Assembly (NCBI GenBank): GCA_023014365.1
Contig: JAEBUN010000031.1
Location: 1 to 64,000, forward strand
Direction: 5' to 3'
DNA: 64,000 bases
DNA from: Lepiota brunneoincarnata
Taxonomy: Eukaryota > Basidiomycota > Agaricomycetes > Agaricales > Agaricaceae
Below are positions 23,312 to 35,128 of this stretch, piece by piece. Below the pieces are notes generated by a model. It searched no databases. It saw only the letters and a program-made list of their open reading frames with translations, and was not told the DNA's origin. A program made the translations under genes and the position numbers. Position 1 is the first letter of the stretch. Each line of letters opens with the position of its first letter.

Positions 23312-25840
23312 CTAGGGTAAGACCCTAGCTGTGCCTTCGGCACAGGGAGTATAATAACAAAATTTTGTTAGGTCACATGACTTTATTTGATGATATTTGT
23401 TTGTCTGTATTTTGATCACATGACCTTATTTATGAATGTTTTAATGACTTTGGTATTATTTGAGATGGTTTGAGTACTTGAAATCTGTTAGTTAAATGAA
23501 TTTAGTATAAGTTTTTTCTGGATCACATGAGTGCATTTAACAATATTTTAATGACTTTAGCATTATCTGAATAGATGCCCAGACCCTTTGGCCTGGGCAC
23601 TTGGAGTGTAACAATTGTTTATATTATCTGAAGCTTAGTATTGTCTAGGTATGTTATATTACTTATATATTAAATACAGCATGAAAATAATCACAATACA
23701 TACATGCCTGAGCTTACACACAAATTTGGATGACTTTAGCATTATAGTTAAGTTTAGAGATTTTGAGTGAAATTTTTTTTTTGGAAGTCACATAACCTTA
23801 TTTACTGATGTTTGTAAGTGACTGAATAGATCACATGATCTTGTTTATCAATGCTTTGATGACTTTGGCATTCACTGAATGGATTACATGATTATGTTAA
23901 TCAATATCTTGATGACCTTAGCATTATCTGAATGGATGCCCAGACCCTTCGGCCTGGGCACTTGGAGTGTGCTAGTTGTTTATATTATCTAAAGCTTAGT
24001 ATTATCTAAGTATGTTGTGTTATTTATATCTTGAATTCAGTAGGGAACTGACTACAATTCATGCCTTCAGCATGCATGTGTGGTCAATTTCCATCACAAT
24101 TTAGTATTGTCTGAATATGTTATATTACTTATATCTTGAACACAGCATGAAACTGACCACAATCCATGCCTCCAGCATGCATGTGTGGTCAATTTCCATT
24201 GCAATTTAGCATTATCCTAATCTTAGCATTGTCTAGGTATAATATATTACTTATATTTGAACACAGTAGTGGGTGGTCAATTTCTATCACAATCTAGCAT
24301 TGTCTGAATATGTTGTGTTATTTATATTGTGAACACAGCAGGAAACTGACCACAATCCATGCCTTTGGCATGCATGTGTGATCAATTTCCATCACAATCT
24401 AGCATTGTCTGAATATCTTATACTACTTATATTTTAAACACAGTATGAAACTAACCACAATCCATGCTGTTGGCATGCATGTGTGGTTACTTTCTATCAC
24501 AATTTACCACTATCCTGATCTTAGCATTGATTACATCAATTTACTTTGCATTTCTCTCACCTGTAACTGAGCAGTTAGATTTATCTTTAATTTATTTTTA
24601 ATTTTCCTGAATTTTTACAATTATCTTTATGTTTTATTTGCTATTTACAATGATTTTGGATATATTGCTTGGTCTTGTTTAACAATAAGTATTCTTTTAA
24701 TATTATCCGAATTTCCACGAATTTAAGCGTATTTTTAGCGATTTTTTATGGCTGGAGAGGGATGGTGGCAGGAAGATCAATGGTGGACGGGGCGTGAGAA
24801 GCTCAGGTGGCATTGATCCGGATGTGTCAGCAATTGCCAGAATTTCCATGTTCCCAAAGAAATTCCGATTGCTCAACATTCCACCTATTGATTTATTTGT
24901 GGATTGCTTGGAGGCCATGATGGGGATGTATGACACGTGAATCCCAGGTTTGGCGCGAGGGGAATGAGTATATGAGCGGAGATATTCAATATCATGTACA
25001 AAATGAAATTGAGTGTTGCACTATATTGTTCCTATGGGTATGGTCCAGGACTTTGAGGGCATGTGCACGTAGATAAGGGGTAACATGTGTCAATGTAGCA
25101 AAGATATAGGATAATTGCAGGGCCCTGGGATGAATTTCCTTTTAAATTACAGTGTAATTACTATTCCTCCACATTCTCCCTATTGATTCTGTTCCAGATT
25201 TCTGCGAGGTCTTCGCAGTTTGTACCCCAAATTAGTACCAAAGTATTGTAGCAATTGAGCCAGTGGAAGCCACTCAAATGCGCTTTTTGCATTTTCCCCT
25301 CTGATGGGCCATCAAAGCCCATGTCCAATTGCTCAACATTCCACCTATTAATAAATACTCGTTAAATCAGAGGATTGCCATGCCTATAGCCGCCCCCCAC
25401 TCCCAAATTTACATTGCAAACGAACGCCTCTGGCACCGGGAATACCCCCATCAATATTCCCATCAAAGGTGTTATTCCTCATTGTTCTCTCTATTGATTT
25501 GCTTTGCATCTTCGCGAAAGGGGAGGGCCAGCGTGCCCCAATCGGAATCCCAAGTATCAATGCCATTGAACCATTTCCCAACCCTCTACAGACACCTCTT
25601 CCCCCACAAAGATCAATTTATTCCTCATCATTCTTCCTATCAACCTGCTTACTAATTTCGCCATTCACATCTCGCTATCCACCCCCCCAGATCCCGAAAT
25701 GTATAGGCCCCCAGGCCCCCTCCTTGGAATCCACCCCCTCAGCCAGCCAATCAGAAAATATTATGTCAGGATTGGTCAGCGCTGACTAAAAATTGGTCAT
25801 CAGCCATCATCCCAGGCTCGTTGTCCCATTCTCTTATAGA
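23312..25840 (-). mobile_element. Non-autonomous Helitron unit U3
   Basis: 2529 bp. The 3' end on the minus strand is hairpin CTGTGCC-GAA-GGCACAG (23329-23345), then CTAGGGTCTTACCCTAG. The 5' end is TCTATAAGAGAATGGGAC. It has two GCCCAG...CTGGGC modules (23577-23598, 23938-23959), a tandem array (about 24003-24510) and the conserved block from 24748. No coding capacity seen. Confidence 0.8.
24003..24510. repeat. Tandem repeat of about 110 bp in U3
   Basis: Four to five units of the same repeat as in U2 and U4, with hairpins such as CATGCCTTCAGCATG and CATGCCTTTGGCATG whose loops vary while the arms largely pair. Confidence 0.7.
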
Positions 25841-28506
25841 CTAGGGTAAGACCCTAGCTGTGCCTTCAGCACAGGGAATATAATTATAAAATTTTGTTAG
25901 GTCACATGACTTTGTTTGGTGATATTTGTTTGTCTGTATTTGTCAATGTATTGATCATATAACCTTATTTAATTATCTGAGTTAGTCTAGATACTTGAAA
26001 TGTATTAGTTAAATGAGTTTAGGATAAGTTTTTTCTGAATCACATGATTACGTTTACCAATATTTTAATGACTTTAGCATTATCTGAATAGATGCCCAGA
26101 CCCTTTGGCCTGGGCACTTGGAGTATGCTTATTGTTTAATATATATCTTGAACAAACATTTTAATAATAGTTGAGTTTAGGAATATTTAAGTGAAAAAAT
26201 GTTTTATGGAAGTCACATGACTTTGTTTACTAATGTTTGGTATCAACTGAATGGATCACATAATCCTGTTTAATAACCTTAACATTATCTGAATAGATAG
26301 CCTAAATCCTTCAGCCTGGGCACTTAGAGTATGTATTCTACTTGTTTTGAGAGAGATTCAATTTTTCTGAGTCACAGAATCTTATTTACTGATATTTTAA
26401 TCATTTTAGCATTATCTGAATAGATGCCCAGACCTTTCGGCCTGGGCACTTGGAGTGTGCTAATTGTTTATATTATCTGAAGCTTAGCATTGTCTAAGTA
26501 TGTTATATTACTTATATCTTGAATACAGCATGAAACTGATCACAATACATGCCTAAGCTTACACTTGTGTGCTGAAGGCACACAAATTTGGGTGACATTA
26601 GCATTATAGTTAAGTTTAGAAAAATTTGAGTGAAAAGAATGTTTTTGGAAATCACATGATCTTATTTGATGACCTTAGCATTATCTGAATAGATGCCCAG
26701 ACCCTTCGGCCTGGGCACTTGGAGTATGCTAACTGTTTATATTATCTAAAGCTTAGTATTGTCTAAGTATGTTATGTTACTTATATCTTGAATACAGCAT
26801 GAAAATGACCACAACCCATGCCTTTGGTACATATGTATGTGTAGTCACTTTCCAATGCAATTTAGCATTATCCTAATATGTTGTGTTACTTATATCTTGA
26901 ACACAGCAGGAAACTGACCACAATTCATGCCTTCAACATGCATGTGTGATCAATTTCCATCACAATCTAGCATTGTCTGAATATGTTATTTTACTTATAT
27001 TGTGAACACAGCAGGAAACTGACCACAATCCATGCCTTTGGCATGCATGTGTAGTCAATTTCCATTGCAATCTAGCATTATCTGAATATGTTATACTACT
27101 TATATTTTGAACACATCATGAAACTGACCACAATCCATGCCTCCGGCATGCATGTGTGGTCAATTTCCATTGCAATTTAGCATTATCCTAATCATATTAC
27201 TTATATCTTGGACATAGTATGGGTGTGTGGTCACTTAGTATTGATTATATCAAATTTCCACTATTAACTGAGCAGTTAGATTTATCTGTAATTTATTTCT
27301 AATTTTCCTGAATTTTTAACAATTATTTTTACAGTTTATTTGTGATTTACAATGATGTTGGATGTATCCAATATTATCCAAATTTTTGGGAATTTATGCG
27401 TATTTTTAGCGAATTTTTATGGCTGGATGGTGGCAGGAAGATCAATGGTGGACTGAGCGTGAGAAGCTCAGATGGGCATTGATCCGTATTTGTCAGCAAT
27501 TGCCAGAATTTCAATGTTTCCAAAGAAATTCCAATTGCTCGACATTCCATCTATTGATTTATTTGCGGATCATTTGGGGGCCATGGTGGAGATGTAAGAC
27601 ACGTGAATCCCAGGTTTGGCGCGAGGGGAATAAGCATATAAGCGGGGATATTGAATATCATGTACAATATAAAACTGAGTGTTGCACAATATTGTGCCTA
27701 TTGATTTGCTTCAGGACGTTGAGGACATGTCCACCCATGGGAGGGGTAACATGGGACTATGCAGCGAAGATTCCAAATAAATGCAGGGCCCTGGGACGAA
27801 TTTCCTTCAGAATTACAGTGTAATTACGATTTCTCCACAATCTCCCTATTGGTTCTGTTCCAGATTTTTGCGAGGTCTTCGCGATCTGTACCCCAAAGGG
27901 CCCCCAAGGTATTGTAGCAATTGAGCGAGTGGATGCCACTCGAAATGCGCTTTTTGCATTTTCCCCTCTGATGGCCATCAGGGGCCATGTCTGATTCCTC
28001 AACACCCCACCTATTGATAAATGCCCGTTAAATCAGGGAATTGGCAAGCCTAGGGCCGCTCCCCAATCCCAAATTCACATAGAGAACGAACGCCTCTAGC
28101 ACTGGGAATACCCCCATCAATATTCCCATCAAAGGGGTTATTCCTCAATGCCCTCTCTATCAATTTGCGTGGTGTTTTCGCCGGAGGGGAGAGCCAGTAG
28201 GCCTTCCCTGGCCCCTAAAACATCGTGTTGACCGAGCCACTGTAGCACTCTCCAGACCCCCTTCTTCCTGAACAAAGATCAATTTATTCCTCAATATTCT
28301 TCCTATCAATTTACTTCGTAATTTCGCCTTTGACATCTCACCCCCCACCCCCCCAGATCCCCAAATTTATAGACTCCCAAACCCCCTCCTTGTTATTGAC
28401 CCCCTCAGCCAGCCAATCAGAACAAATTAGTAAGAACTGACTAAGCTGAGTCAGCCTGACAAATCCCCCCATCACTCCCACCCTCGACGTCCCATTCTCT
28501 ATAAGA
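25841..28506 (-). mobile_element. Non-autonomous Helitron unit U4
   Basis: 2666 bp. The 3' end on the minus strand is the hairpin at 25858-25874, then CTAGGGTCTTACCCTAG. The 5' end is TCTTATAGAGAATGGGAC, next to the G1 RT codons. It has three GCCCAG...CTGGGC modules (26094-26115, 26426-26447, 26694-26715), a decayed one near 26300, and an internal copy of a U2-like 3' end (hairpin near 26565-26585). That suggests U4 is itself a fusion of two units. Confidence 0.75.
26770..27190. repeat. Tandem repeat of about 110 bp in U4
   Basis: Four units, same family as in U2 and U3, ending before the AT-rich segment that leads to the conserved block at 27419. Confidence 0.7.
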
Positions 28507-31034
28507 TGTTTTTCAGACTTTGCAACAGTCCCACAACATTCCAACATATGATGGACACACTATTCTCCAAAATAATGGAGAAAGGAGGAATCATCATCTA
28601 TATGGATGATATCCTAATCTACGGTAAAACCCAAGAAGAAACCAACCAACTTACAGAAAAAGTACTGCAAATCCTGCAGGAAAATGACCTCTACCTCAAA
28701 ATGGAGAAATGTGAGTTCAACAAACAAAGACTTGAATATCTCAGCATGATTATCATGCCTGACAAAATCAAAATGGACCCCAGAAAACTCAAAGGAATAG
28801 AAGACTGGCCAGTGCTGAAAACAGTCCAACATATTCAGAAATTCATCAGATTCTACAACTTCTATCAGAAGTTCATCCACAATTACTCCCACCACACCAA
28901 ACCCCTTAACCAACTCCTATCCAAATCAAACAAATTTGAATGGAAAGAAGAATAACAAAAAGTGTTCGAAATACTCAAAAATGAATTCTTAAAGGAACCG
29001 GTACTCCTCATGCCTGACTCCACAAAGCCCTTCAAAATAGAAGCTGATGCTTCCAAATTTGCATCAGGAGCTGTCCTATACCAACACAACATCAACAGCA
29101 TATGGAAACCCATATCATTCTATTCAAAAACATTTGGACCAGCAGAACACAATTACAATATCTATGACAGGAAACTTCTCACTATTATCTGAGCCCTTGA
29201 AGAATGGTGCCACTACCTCCTTGGCAGCCCCCATACCATCCATATCAGAACAGATCACCAAAACCTCACATACTGGTGCAAACCCCAGAAAATCAACCAC
29301 CAACAAGCATGATGGGTCCAAACCCTCACCAACTACAACTTCAAATTAGAACATATCCCAGGATCAAAGATTCCTGCACCAGATGCTCTATCAAGATGTC
29401 CAGACCACATCCCTGATGAGGATAACAATAACAAAGACATTACCATGCTTCCAGACAACCTCTTTGTCACCGCAACCAACATAGAAGATCAAAACTTGAT
29501 CACAATACTCCCATAACACCTTTTTATTGCCACCGTCAATATGGAACTCCAAGAAAGAATAATAGAATCACCCAAGTATGATGCTAGAACCACTGAAGCA
29601 TTCAAACTCCTGAAGGAATCCCATCCTAATGCCACCAATAAAGACTTTGGAACGGTCCCAACCCCAAATGGTCCACTCCTCATGTTCCAAGAACATGTCA
29701 TCATTCCAGAAGACCTCCAACTCAGACACAATGTCATCGCAAGGTACCACAACCACCCTACAAGTGGCCACCCTGGAGAACAGGAAACATACCACCTCGC
29801 CAGGAAAGAAGTATATTGGCCAGGAATGTCAACATTCATAAAGAATTACATCAAAGGCTGTCCAAAATGTCAGCAACACAAAATCATCTGATGACCGGAC
29901 CACACTCCAATTCAACCAATTCAACCAGCATCTTCACTATGCCCATTCAGCCAGATCTCTTGGGATCTAATCACCAGTCTCCTGCCATCCATGGGAAACA
30001 ATGCCATACTGTCCATGGTGGACCATGGCCTTACAAAGGGGGTAATTTTCATCCCTACATCAGAAAATGCCACAGCCAATGACATTGGAAGACTTCTCAT
30101 TGAAAAGGTATTCACACAATACAGTCTCCCTGACAAAATCATATCAGACAGAGACCCTAGATTCGCTGCCCAATCCCTCAGGCAACTGGCAAAATGGCTA
30201 AATATCAAACAAGCCTTCTCTACCACCTACCATCCACAAACAGATGGAACTACCGAATGATACAACCAAGAGATAGAAACCTATCTATCCATATACTGCA
30301 CCAGAAACCCTCACAAATGGTCAGAAACACTCCCAATCCTCAAATTCTCCCACAACTCCAAAACACATGCCAAAAACCAAAAATTCCCTTTTGAACTCAT
30401 CATGGGATACAACCCTCCAGCAATCCCCACCATCATGGAAACATTGGACTTTCCATCAGTAGATGATTGCATCAGACTTCTAGACGATGCCCGAAAAGAA
30501 GCACATGCTACTTACCAAATAGCTGCCAACATTATAAAACAAAGAAGCAGAAAAACTGCCAAACCCCTTGAAACATGTCAGAAAGTACAGCTAGAAGCCA
30601 AAAACCTCAAACTTCCATTCCAATCACAAAAAATATCCCCAAAATGACTAGGACCATTCATCATTAAAGAAGTCCTGTCACCAATGACATACAAACTCCA
30701 ACTCCCAATCAAATGGAAGATACACCCAGTATTCCATCAAAACCTCCTCATCCCATTCAACAAAACAGAAGCATACAGATCTTATCCAATGCCACCACCA
30801 CCTGACATCATCAATGAAGAAGAAGAATATGAAATTGAAACTATCCTCAATCACCACCAATATCACGGGAAACTACAATACTACATCAAATGGAAAGGAT
30901 ACTCTCACATGGAGAATGAATGGATCACCAACAAAACACTCCACACAAACACTGAAGAATACTTAACCAAGTATAAAGAAGCCTATGGAATTCCCCAGAA
31001 AGATCAGGAACCCACCAGAACCTACCAGAAATGA
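28507..31034 (+). pseudogene. G1 RT (second half), RNase H, integrase and chromodomain
   Basis: RT resumes with FFRLCNSPTTFQHMMD and the catalytic IYMDDILIYGK. RNase H follows as PFKIEADASKFASGAVLYQH. The integrase zinc-binding part is HNVIARYHNHPTSGHPGEQE with YIKGCPKCQQHK, the core has FSQISWDLITSLLPS, IISDRDPRFAAQSL and FSTTYHPQTDGTTE. The tail contains VFHQNLLIPF and a chromodomain (about 30822-30970: EEEEYEIETILNHHQYHGKL, YYIKWKGYSHMENEWI). Chromodomains of this type steer integration towards marked chromatin. In-frame stops occur at least near 28955, 29190, 29310, 29515, 29890, 30260 and 30645; several replace an Arg (TE-stop-YNQE, SPK-stop-LGPF). Confidence 0.9.
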
Positions 31035-31065
31035 CTTCACTCCCACAACAAAACAACTTAAAAAG

Positions 31066-31655
31066 ATGCCTATGAACCTCAATCTTACTTGTCCCCAAAC
31101 CACCCCCCCCTTCTCCACAATACCTTCCCCCACTTCTTCATCCTCCTCAATCATCATCATCAATGACCAGAAGGTCGAACATACTACACTTCAAACAACT
31201 CCCATTCCAGCCCCATCTCCCCATACCCCCTCTCACACCTTTGCTGCTGCCTATGCCTCTGACAGGGACAAGACCCCCAACCCCAACACCACCCCAGAAC
31301 CCACAGTTGCCCCAGCTGCCTCCCTTAGATTCCACTCAGCTGGAGTACAACCACTGAGACCAGATCACCCTTCTAATGGAGATCTGTGCAAGGCTGCCAC
31401 CAGCCAAACCTTTACTCATAGATTGGAACAATCTCCAATTTCAGAATACAACAGACAACTCTGGGCCGACTATGCCCACCATGTATAACAGACTAAGGCT
31501 CTCACTGCTGTGTTGAAATGCAGATTACTTTACAAGATTGAAAATGAAGTTCATTAACAAGTTCGCTTATTCTGACTTTATAAGTTTGTGGGGGAGAGGT
31601 TGTTGCAGATCTCCAGAGATATATTCAATTCTAATGTTTTTAGGGTCTTGGTAAG
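31066..31655 (+). pseudogene. G1 accessory ORF downstream of pol, first part
   Basis: It starts MPMNLNLTCPQTTPP, overlapping the end of pol, and is Pro/Ser/Thr-rich. It continues past a TAA at 31486-31488 as QTKALTAVLKCRLLYKIENE and LQISRDIFNSNVFRVL. The piece KALTAVLKCRLLY resembles KTFTALLYHKRLVY in the accessory ORF of G4. It is cut near 31656 by an insertion and resumes near 33760. Standard gypsy elements have no ORF here. The function is unknown to me. Confidence 0.55.
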
Positions 31656-31790
31656 TTATTCTCTTAGTCTCCAACTAGACAGACAGTTGTCCTATCTGAA
31701 TACAATGGGAACTTTGACAGTTGTTACTATATAATATGTTAACTAATATCTTCACAATTTGATAAGTCAGGCAAAACACAAGCTTTCACA

Positions 31791-32530
31791 ATCAGTGAAC
31801 CTCCATAGACCTAGCAGACAATGTGTTCTAATGGGCCCTAGTGTACTATGTCCTTTTCTCTTAACAATACTATAAATTTGCACTACCCAGTGAGACAGGC
31901 TTTTTGACAAGCTTCTGCAGTAAGTCTTATCAGAAGTCTTATCAGGGGGACAGTTATCTTTAGTTTACATTCCCATGTCACTATGAAACCATCAGTAGTG
32001 TACATCAGAAGGACTATTCTTAGTTTATGCCTCATGTCTCTTATCTTTGACTCATAGTTACTCAGGTCTGGACAATTATAGTAGGAGTACAGCCACACTT
32101 AGAAGTATATAAGGATACAGTACATTACCTTGTATCCTTATCTTAGTGTTATAAAGTTCTTGCCTCCTATAACTCTTTGCCTCTAAACTGGCTGAATTAT
32201 AGTGCTCCATCGTCTCCAAGTCACGCTTAGTAGGACAGGACCAAGTCTGTATAGACATCCTGTGTCAAACTCCATGCTACTCAAGAGCGAACCCCTAACC
32301 TGGGTAACAGTAAGTGTCTTTAAGCTAGTAGGCCTAGCGGACAGCATTATCTAATGGGCCCTAGTGCACTACAGCTTCTGAACAATGCAATAAAACTTTA
32401 TACTACTCAGCAAGACAGGCTTCTTGCAAGCTCCTGCAGTAAGTATCTTTAAACTAGATAGACCTAGTGGACAGCGTTTTCAATGGGCCCTAGCATACTA
32501 TGTTCACTTCTCAATTAAACAGCTCTACAA
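31791..32530. repeat. Three tandem units of about 130 bp, split by a solo LTR
   Basis: Units 31791-31924, 32315-32442 and 32443-about 32530 (partial). Each carries TAGRCCTAG-GGACA, AATGGGCCCTAG, a variable part, AGACAGGCTT-TTG and CTGCAGTAAG at the end. Confidence 0.75.
31925..32309 (+). repeat. Solo LTR of family G1
   Basis: 385 bp matching the G1 LTRs over their whole length, ending GGTAACA, flanked by the exact 5-bp duplication GTAAG (31920-31924, 32310-32314). The first bases are TCTTATCAG instead of TGTTATCAG. Confidence 0.9.
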
Positions 32531-33760
32531 TTCAATGGTATACATACTTCTGAGGCAAGGCCTCTAAGAGGAACCCAAAGAAATGGAAGTTAGTGAACTT
32601 TCTACTTAAGAACAGAAGAGTCATAGCAACTCATATTCAGTTCTCAAGTCAAGCAGAAGGGTCTGTCAATATCTCAATCACTTCAAAGGGTCTGGTTTTA
32701 AAGAGTATAACTCTTTAAGTCTCTGGTGGTCTATGACCAAAGAAAATCATGTAAAATTGCTTTATATTCCTATCCTAATCGACCATACAATCAGGGGGGG
32801 GAAATAGGCAAGCAGTTTCTTGCCTCCCATGTAATTTACAGACAAGTTTTTATAACAATATATGTACAATTAACTTATGGGTATACCTGAAACAAGCCTT
32901 CAGCTTCATCATTTTATTGTCTCCTCATCATTTAGGAGCATCATTCTAGGAGTTCCAATATCAGTGACATCAATTTGCTCTCAGGGACTTGCTCCCTAGG
33001 TGCCTGGCTATTTATATCACAGCCAGCTGGGTTAGTGAGTTTCCTTGCTAATGTTTATCTATTGGTTTTTATTTTATTTTTGGACTCTCCACACCTGAGC
33101 TTTCAACCCTAATGTTCTAAACTCCACTTCCATAGTCATCAGGTAGTAGACTAACACTAGAATTGATTAGCTTATTCTATTCTTATCAATCTTCATTTTC
33201 TAGTTCATCATTTCTGATCTCTTTTTGTTTCTATGAGGGGGCATCCTTCCCTGAGTACCCTCTGGGATACCCCCATTGATCTCTTAGGTTTCAATATCAT
33301 CAGAACCATTCCAAGGGGACATTCTTGTCAGGGCATTAGCTAATCCCTACATTCTTTTGTCAAGATTCACTCCCAGACCTGTTATTATGACTAGGTACCA
33401 TCCAGATGACATAGGTGTTGTAATTCGTCTGCTTTCTAGGGCAGAGGTGAAGAAATGGGTCTTTTGTGCAGTCATGAGTATCTTAACTAATATCTTAGTT
33501 AATACAGTATTGGATACAATGCTCAGGTACATTCATACCAGAGTCATTCTTCCATAGCCTTATCACCAATAAGTTAGTTAACATCACTTTTACTTGTCTG
33601 GGTATTCTGGTTCTGTTTCTGAGATGTCCACCTTCACATATTTTAGATAGTATTCTAAATCTCTCACACCCAGTGTCTGACCATGGCCATATACTGATAT
33701 TATTCAGTAAGGGAGAGTTAGTTACTTTATTAGCTAGTGATTTCACAAATGAAATGATTT
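32531..33760. other. AT-rich sequence without recognised features
   Basis: Remainder of the unidentified insertion. Only short chance ORFs, no end motifs or repeats that I can place. Confidence 0.45.
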
Positions 33761-33761
33761 T

Positions 33762-34735
33762 GTGGCACAACAGCATACGATATGCAATGAGCCTGGGCAG
33801 AATCACTTGAGGAACTTCTCCAAACATGATCAGGCCTCATGTCCAAGGTGTCAAAGAACATACCCAAGCAAGATGAGGTTCATCCCTCAAAGCCCCCCAC
33901 CTCAACCATCTCCCCCATTGCCTCAACTACCCCTACCCCTATCACCACCACCACTTCCAATAAGGGAAAGAAACCCACAAACCCCAGAAACCTATTCAGA
34001 CATCTCACCCCCACCAGAAACACCTCCCACACCATCACCAATAACAACATCCCAGTTCAGGACCCCCCCAATCCCATTCACCCACAAACCAACCCCCAAA
34101 CCACCAACAGATCTGTCTGCATTCAATGTAGACACACTGGACATTGGGCTATGGACTGCCCACAATTTGCCTGTCTTTGATGCAAGCAATACACTCCAGG
34201 ACATTACTCTTATGACTGCATCAAATACAGATGCCTCCACTGTGCCATTTTCCAACTGTGCTATAAACAGACCAAATGTCCAGTTTGAAAGACCCAACAC
34301 ACCCCCTACTCCAGAAATACAGCAGCCTGACCTTTGATGACCCCCATCACTCACAATTGATACATCGACCTCACCAATGATGACTACTATGAGGAATGTT
34401 ATGATGAGGTCACCAAATCCAATATTACAGGAGAACCATGTGGAAGCTTCTGAAGAAAATCACACCACTCCTATAGAAGAAAGAATCGAAAGCCCACATT
34501 TCAGAAGACTCCTATACAACATCTTTTATCCAAAACAACCCCCATCCCCAAATACAGCCATCGTGCTCAACATTTACAGAACCCCTACTCCAACCTTCTC
34601 TCCAGTTATCCCTCCTCATCCAGACTCCACTGAAAATCCCCAAGTTGAATACTACAAACCATACTACCTATTGGAATACCCTGAAGAAGGAAACTAATGA
34701 GTTGTTATGGAAAACAACCTTAAAGATGGACCTAA
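33762..34735 (+). pseudogene. G1 accessory ORF, C-terminal part with zinc knuckles
   Basis: Pro-rich codons (SDISPPPETPPTPSPITTSQ) precede a cysteine cluster read in the frame of 33839: CIQCRHTGHWAMDCPQFACL, a TGA, then CKQYTPGHYSYDCIKYRC and CLHCAIFQLCYKQTKC. The spacing CX2CX4HX4C and CX6HX4C fits tandem zinc knuckles. Further on is YIDLTNDDYYEECYDE with TKSNITGEP, whose last part recurs in G4 as AKLNITGEP. An acidic end follows just before the LTR. Zinc knuckles bind single-stranded nucleic acid in retroelement proteins, so a packaging or nucleocapsid-like role is possible. Frames are shifted and stops present. Confidence 0.6.
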
Positions 34736-35128
34736 TGTTATCAGAAGTCTTATCAGAAGGATGGTTATATTTAGTTCAAATATCTCATGTCATATGTCAC
34801 TCTGAAACCATCAGAAGTGTACATCAGAAGGACTATAAATAGCTTATGACTCAGTTACTTATCTCTGACTCATAATTACTCAGGTCCATCTATCTATAGT
34901 AGGAGCATAGCCACACATAGTTGTATATAAGGATACAGTACATTACTATGTATCCTTATCTTAGTGTTATACAGTTCTTGCCTCCTATACCTCTTTTCCC
35001 TTAAAACTGGCTGGACTATAGTGCTCTGTTGTCTCCAAGTCACACCTAGTAGGACAAGACCAAGTCTGTATAGACATCTTGTCTTGAATGCCGTGCTACT
35101 CAAGAGCGAACCCCTAACCTGAGTAACA
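34736..35128 (+). repeat. 3' LTR of G1
   Basis: 393 bp, TGTTATCAGAAG to GAGTAACA, followed by the duplication GCAGA at 35129-35133. The Tc1-C1 transposase codons resume directly after it. Confidence 0.95.

Larger units (their letters stand above)
15407..28506 (-). mobile_element. Tandem block of four Helitron units (U1-U4)
   Basis: A 13.1-kb insertion in the G1 RT codons. Taking the break between A 15406 and T 28507 rebuilds CTGTGATGTTTTTC exactly, the A|T target rule of Helitrons (a GATG shared by both joints makes the exact base ambiguous). On the minus strand each unit starts with TCTATAAAG/TCTTATA-type sequence followed by GAATGG and ends with a short GC hairpin followed by CTTACCCTAG or a variant. 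Joints: 21174/21175, 23311/23312, 25840/25841. Only U1 encodes the Rep-helicase; the others are non-coding. Confidence 0.8.
31656..33760. mobile_element. Unidentified insertion in the G1 accessory ORF
   Basis: About 2.1 kb of AT-rich non-coding DNA between two parts of the accessory ORF. Borders are approximate: the codons end near 31655 and zinc-motif codons start after 33760. It contains three tandem units of about 130 bp (31791-32530) and a solo LTR of G1 type. I found no transposase or clear terminal repeats. Confidence 0.45.
9671..35128 (+). mobile_element. Ty3/gypsy chromovirus G1, full length with nested insertions
   Basis: It is flanked by the 5-bp duplication GCAGA (9666-9670 and 35129-35133). 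LTRs are 9671-10740 (interrupted) and 34736-35128; both start TGTTATCAGAAG and end GTAACA. Internal order is gag, protease, RT, RNase H, integrase, chromodomain, then an additional ORF. Insertions are a solo G2 LTR (9884-10547), the Helitron block (15407-28506) and an unknown element with a solo LTR of G1 type (about 31656-33760). The internal frames carry many TGA and TAA codons, so it is dead. It sits inside the transposase gene of Tc1-C1. Confidence 0.9.

Noticed and set aside
21719..27190. Regular repeats with hairpins as a CRISPR array
   Set aside because: The units are whole 110-bp tandem repeats without unique spacers, in a eukaryotic transposon context.
22224..27823. A Trp-rich plus-strand ORF (MAGWWQEDQWWT...) present in U2 and U4
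   Set aside because: It lies in non-coding Helitron DNA on the strand opposite to Rep. The U3 copy (24748) has a one-base loss and is out of frame, and no protein family is suggested. Its repetition reflects the shared DNA block.
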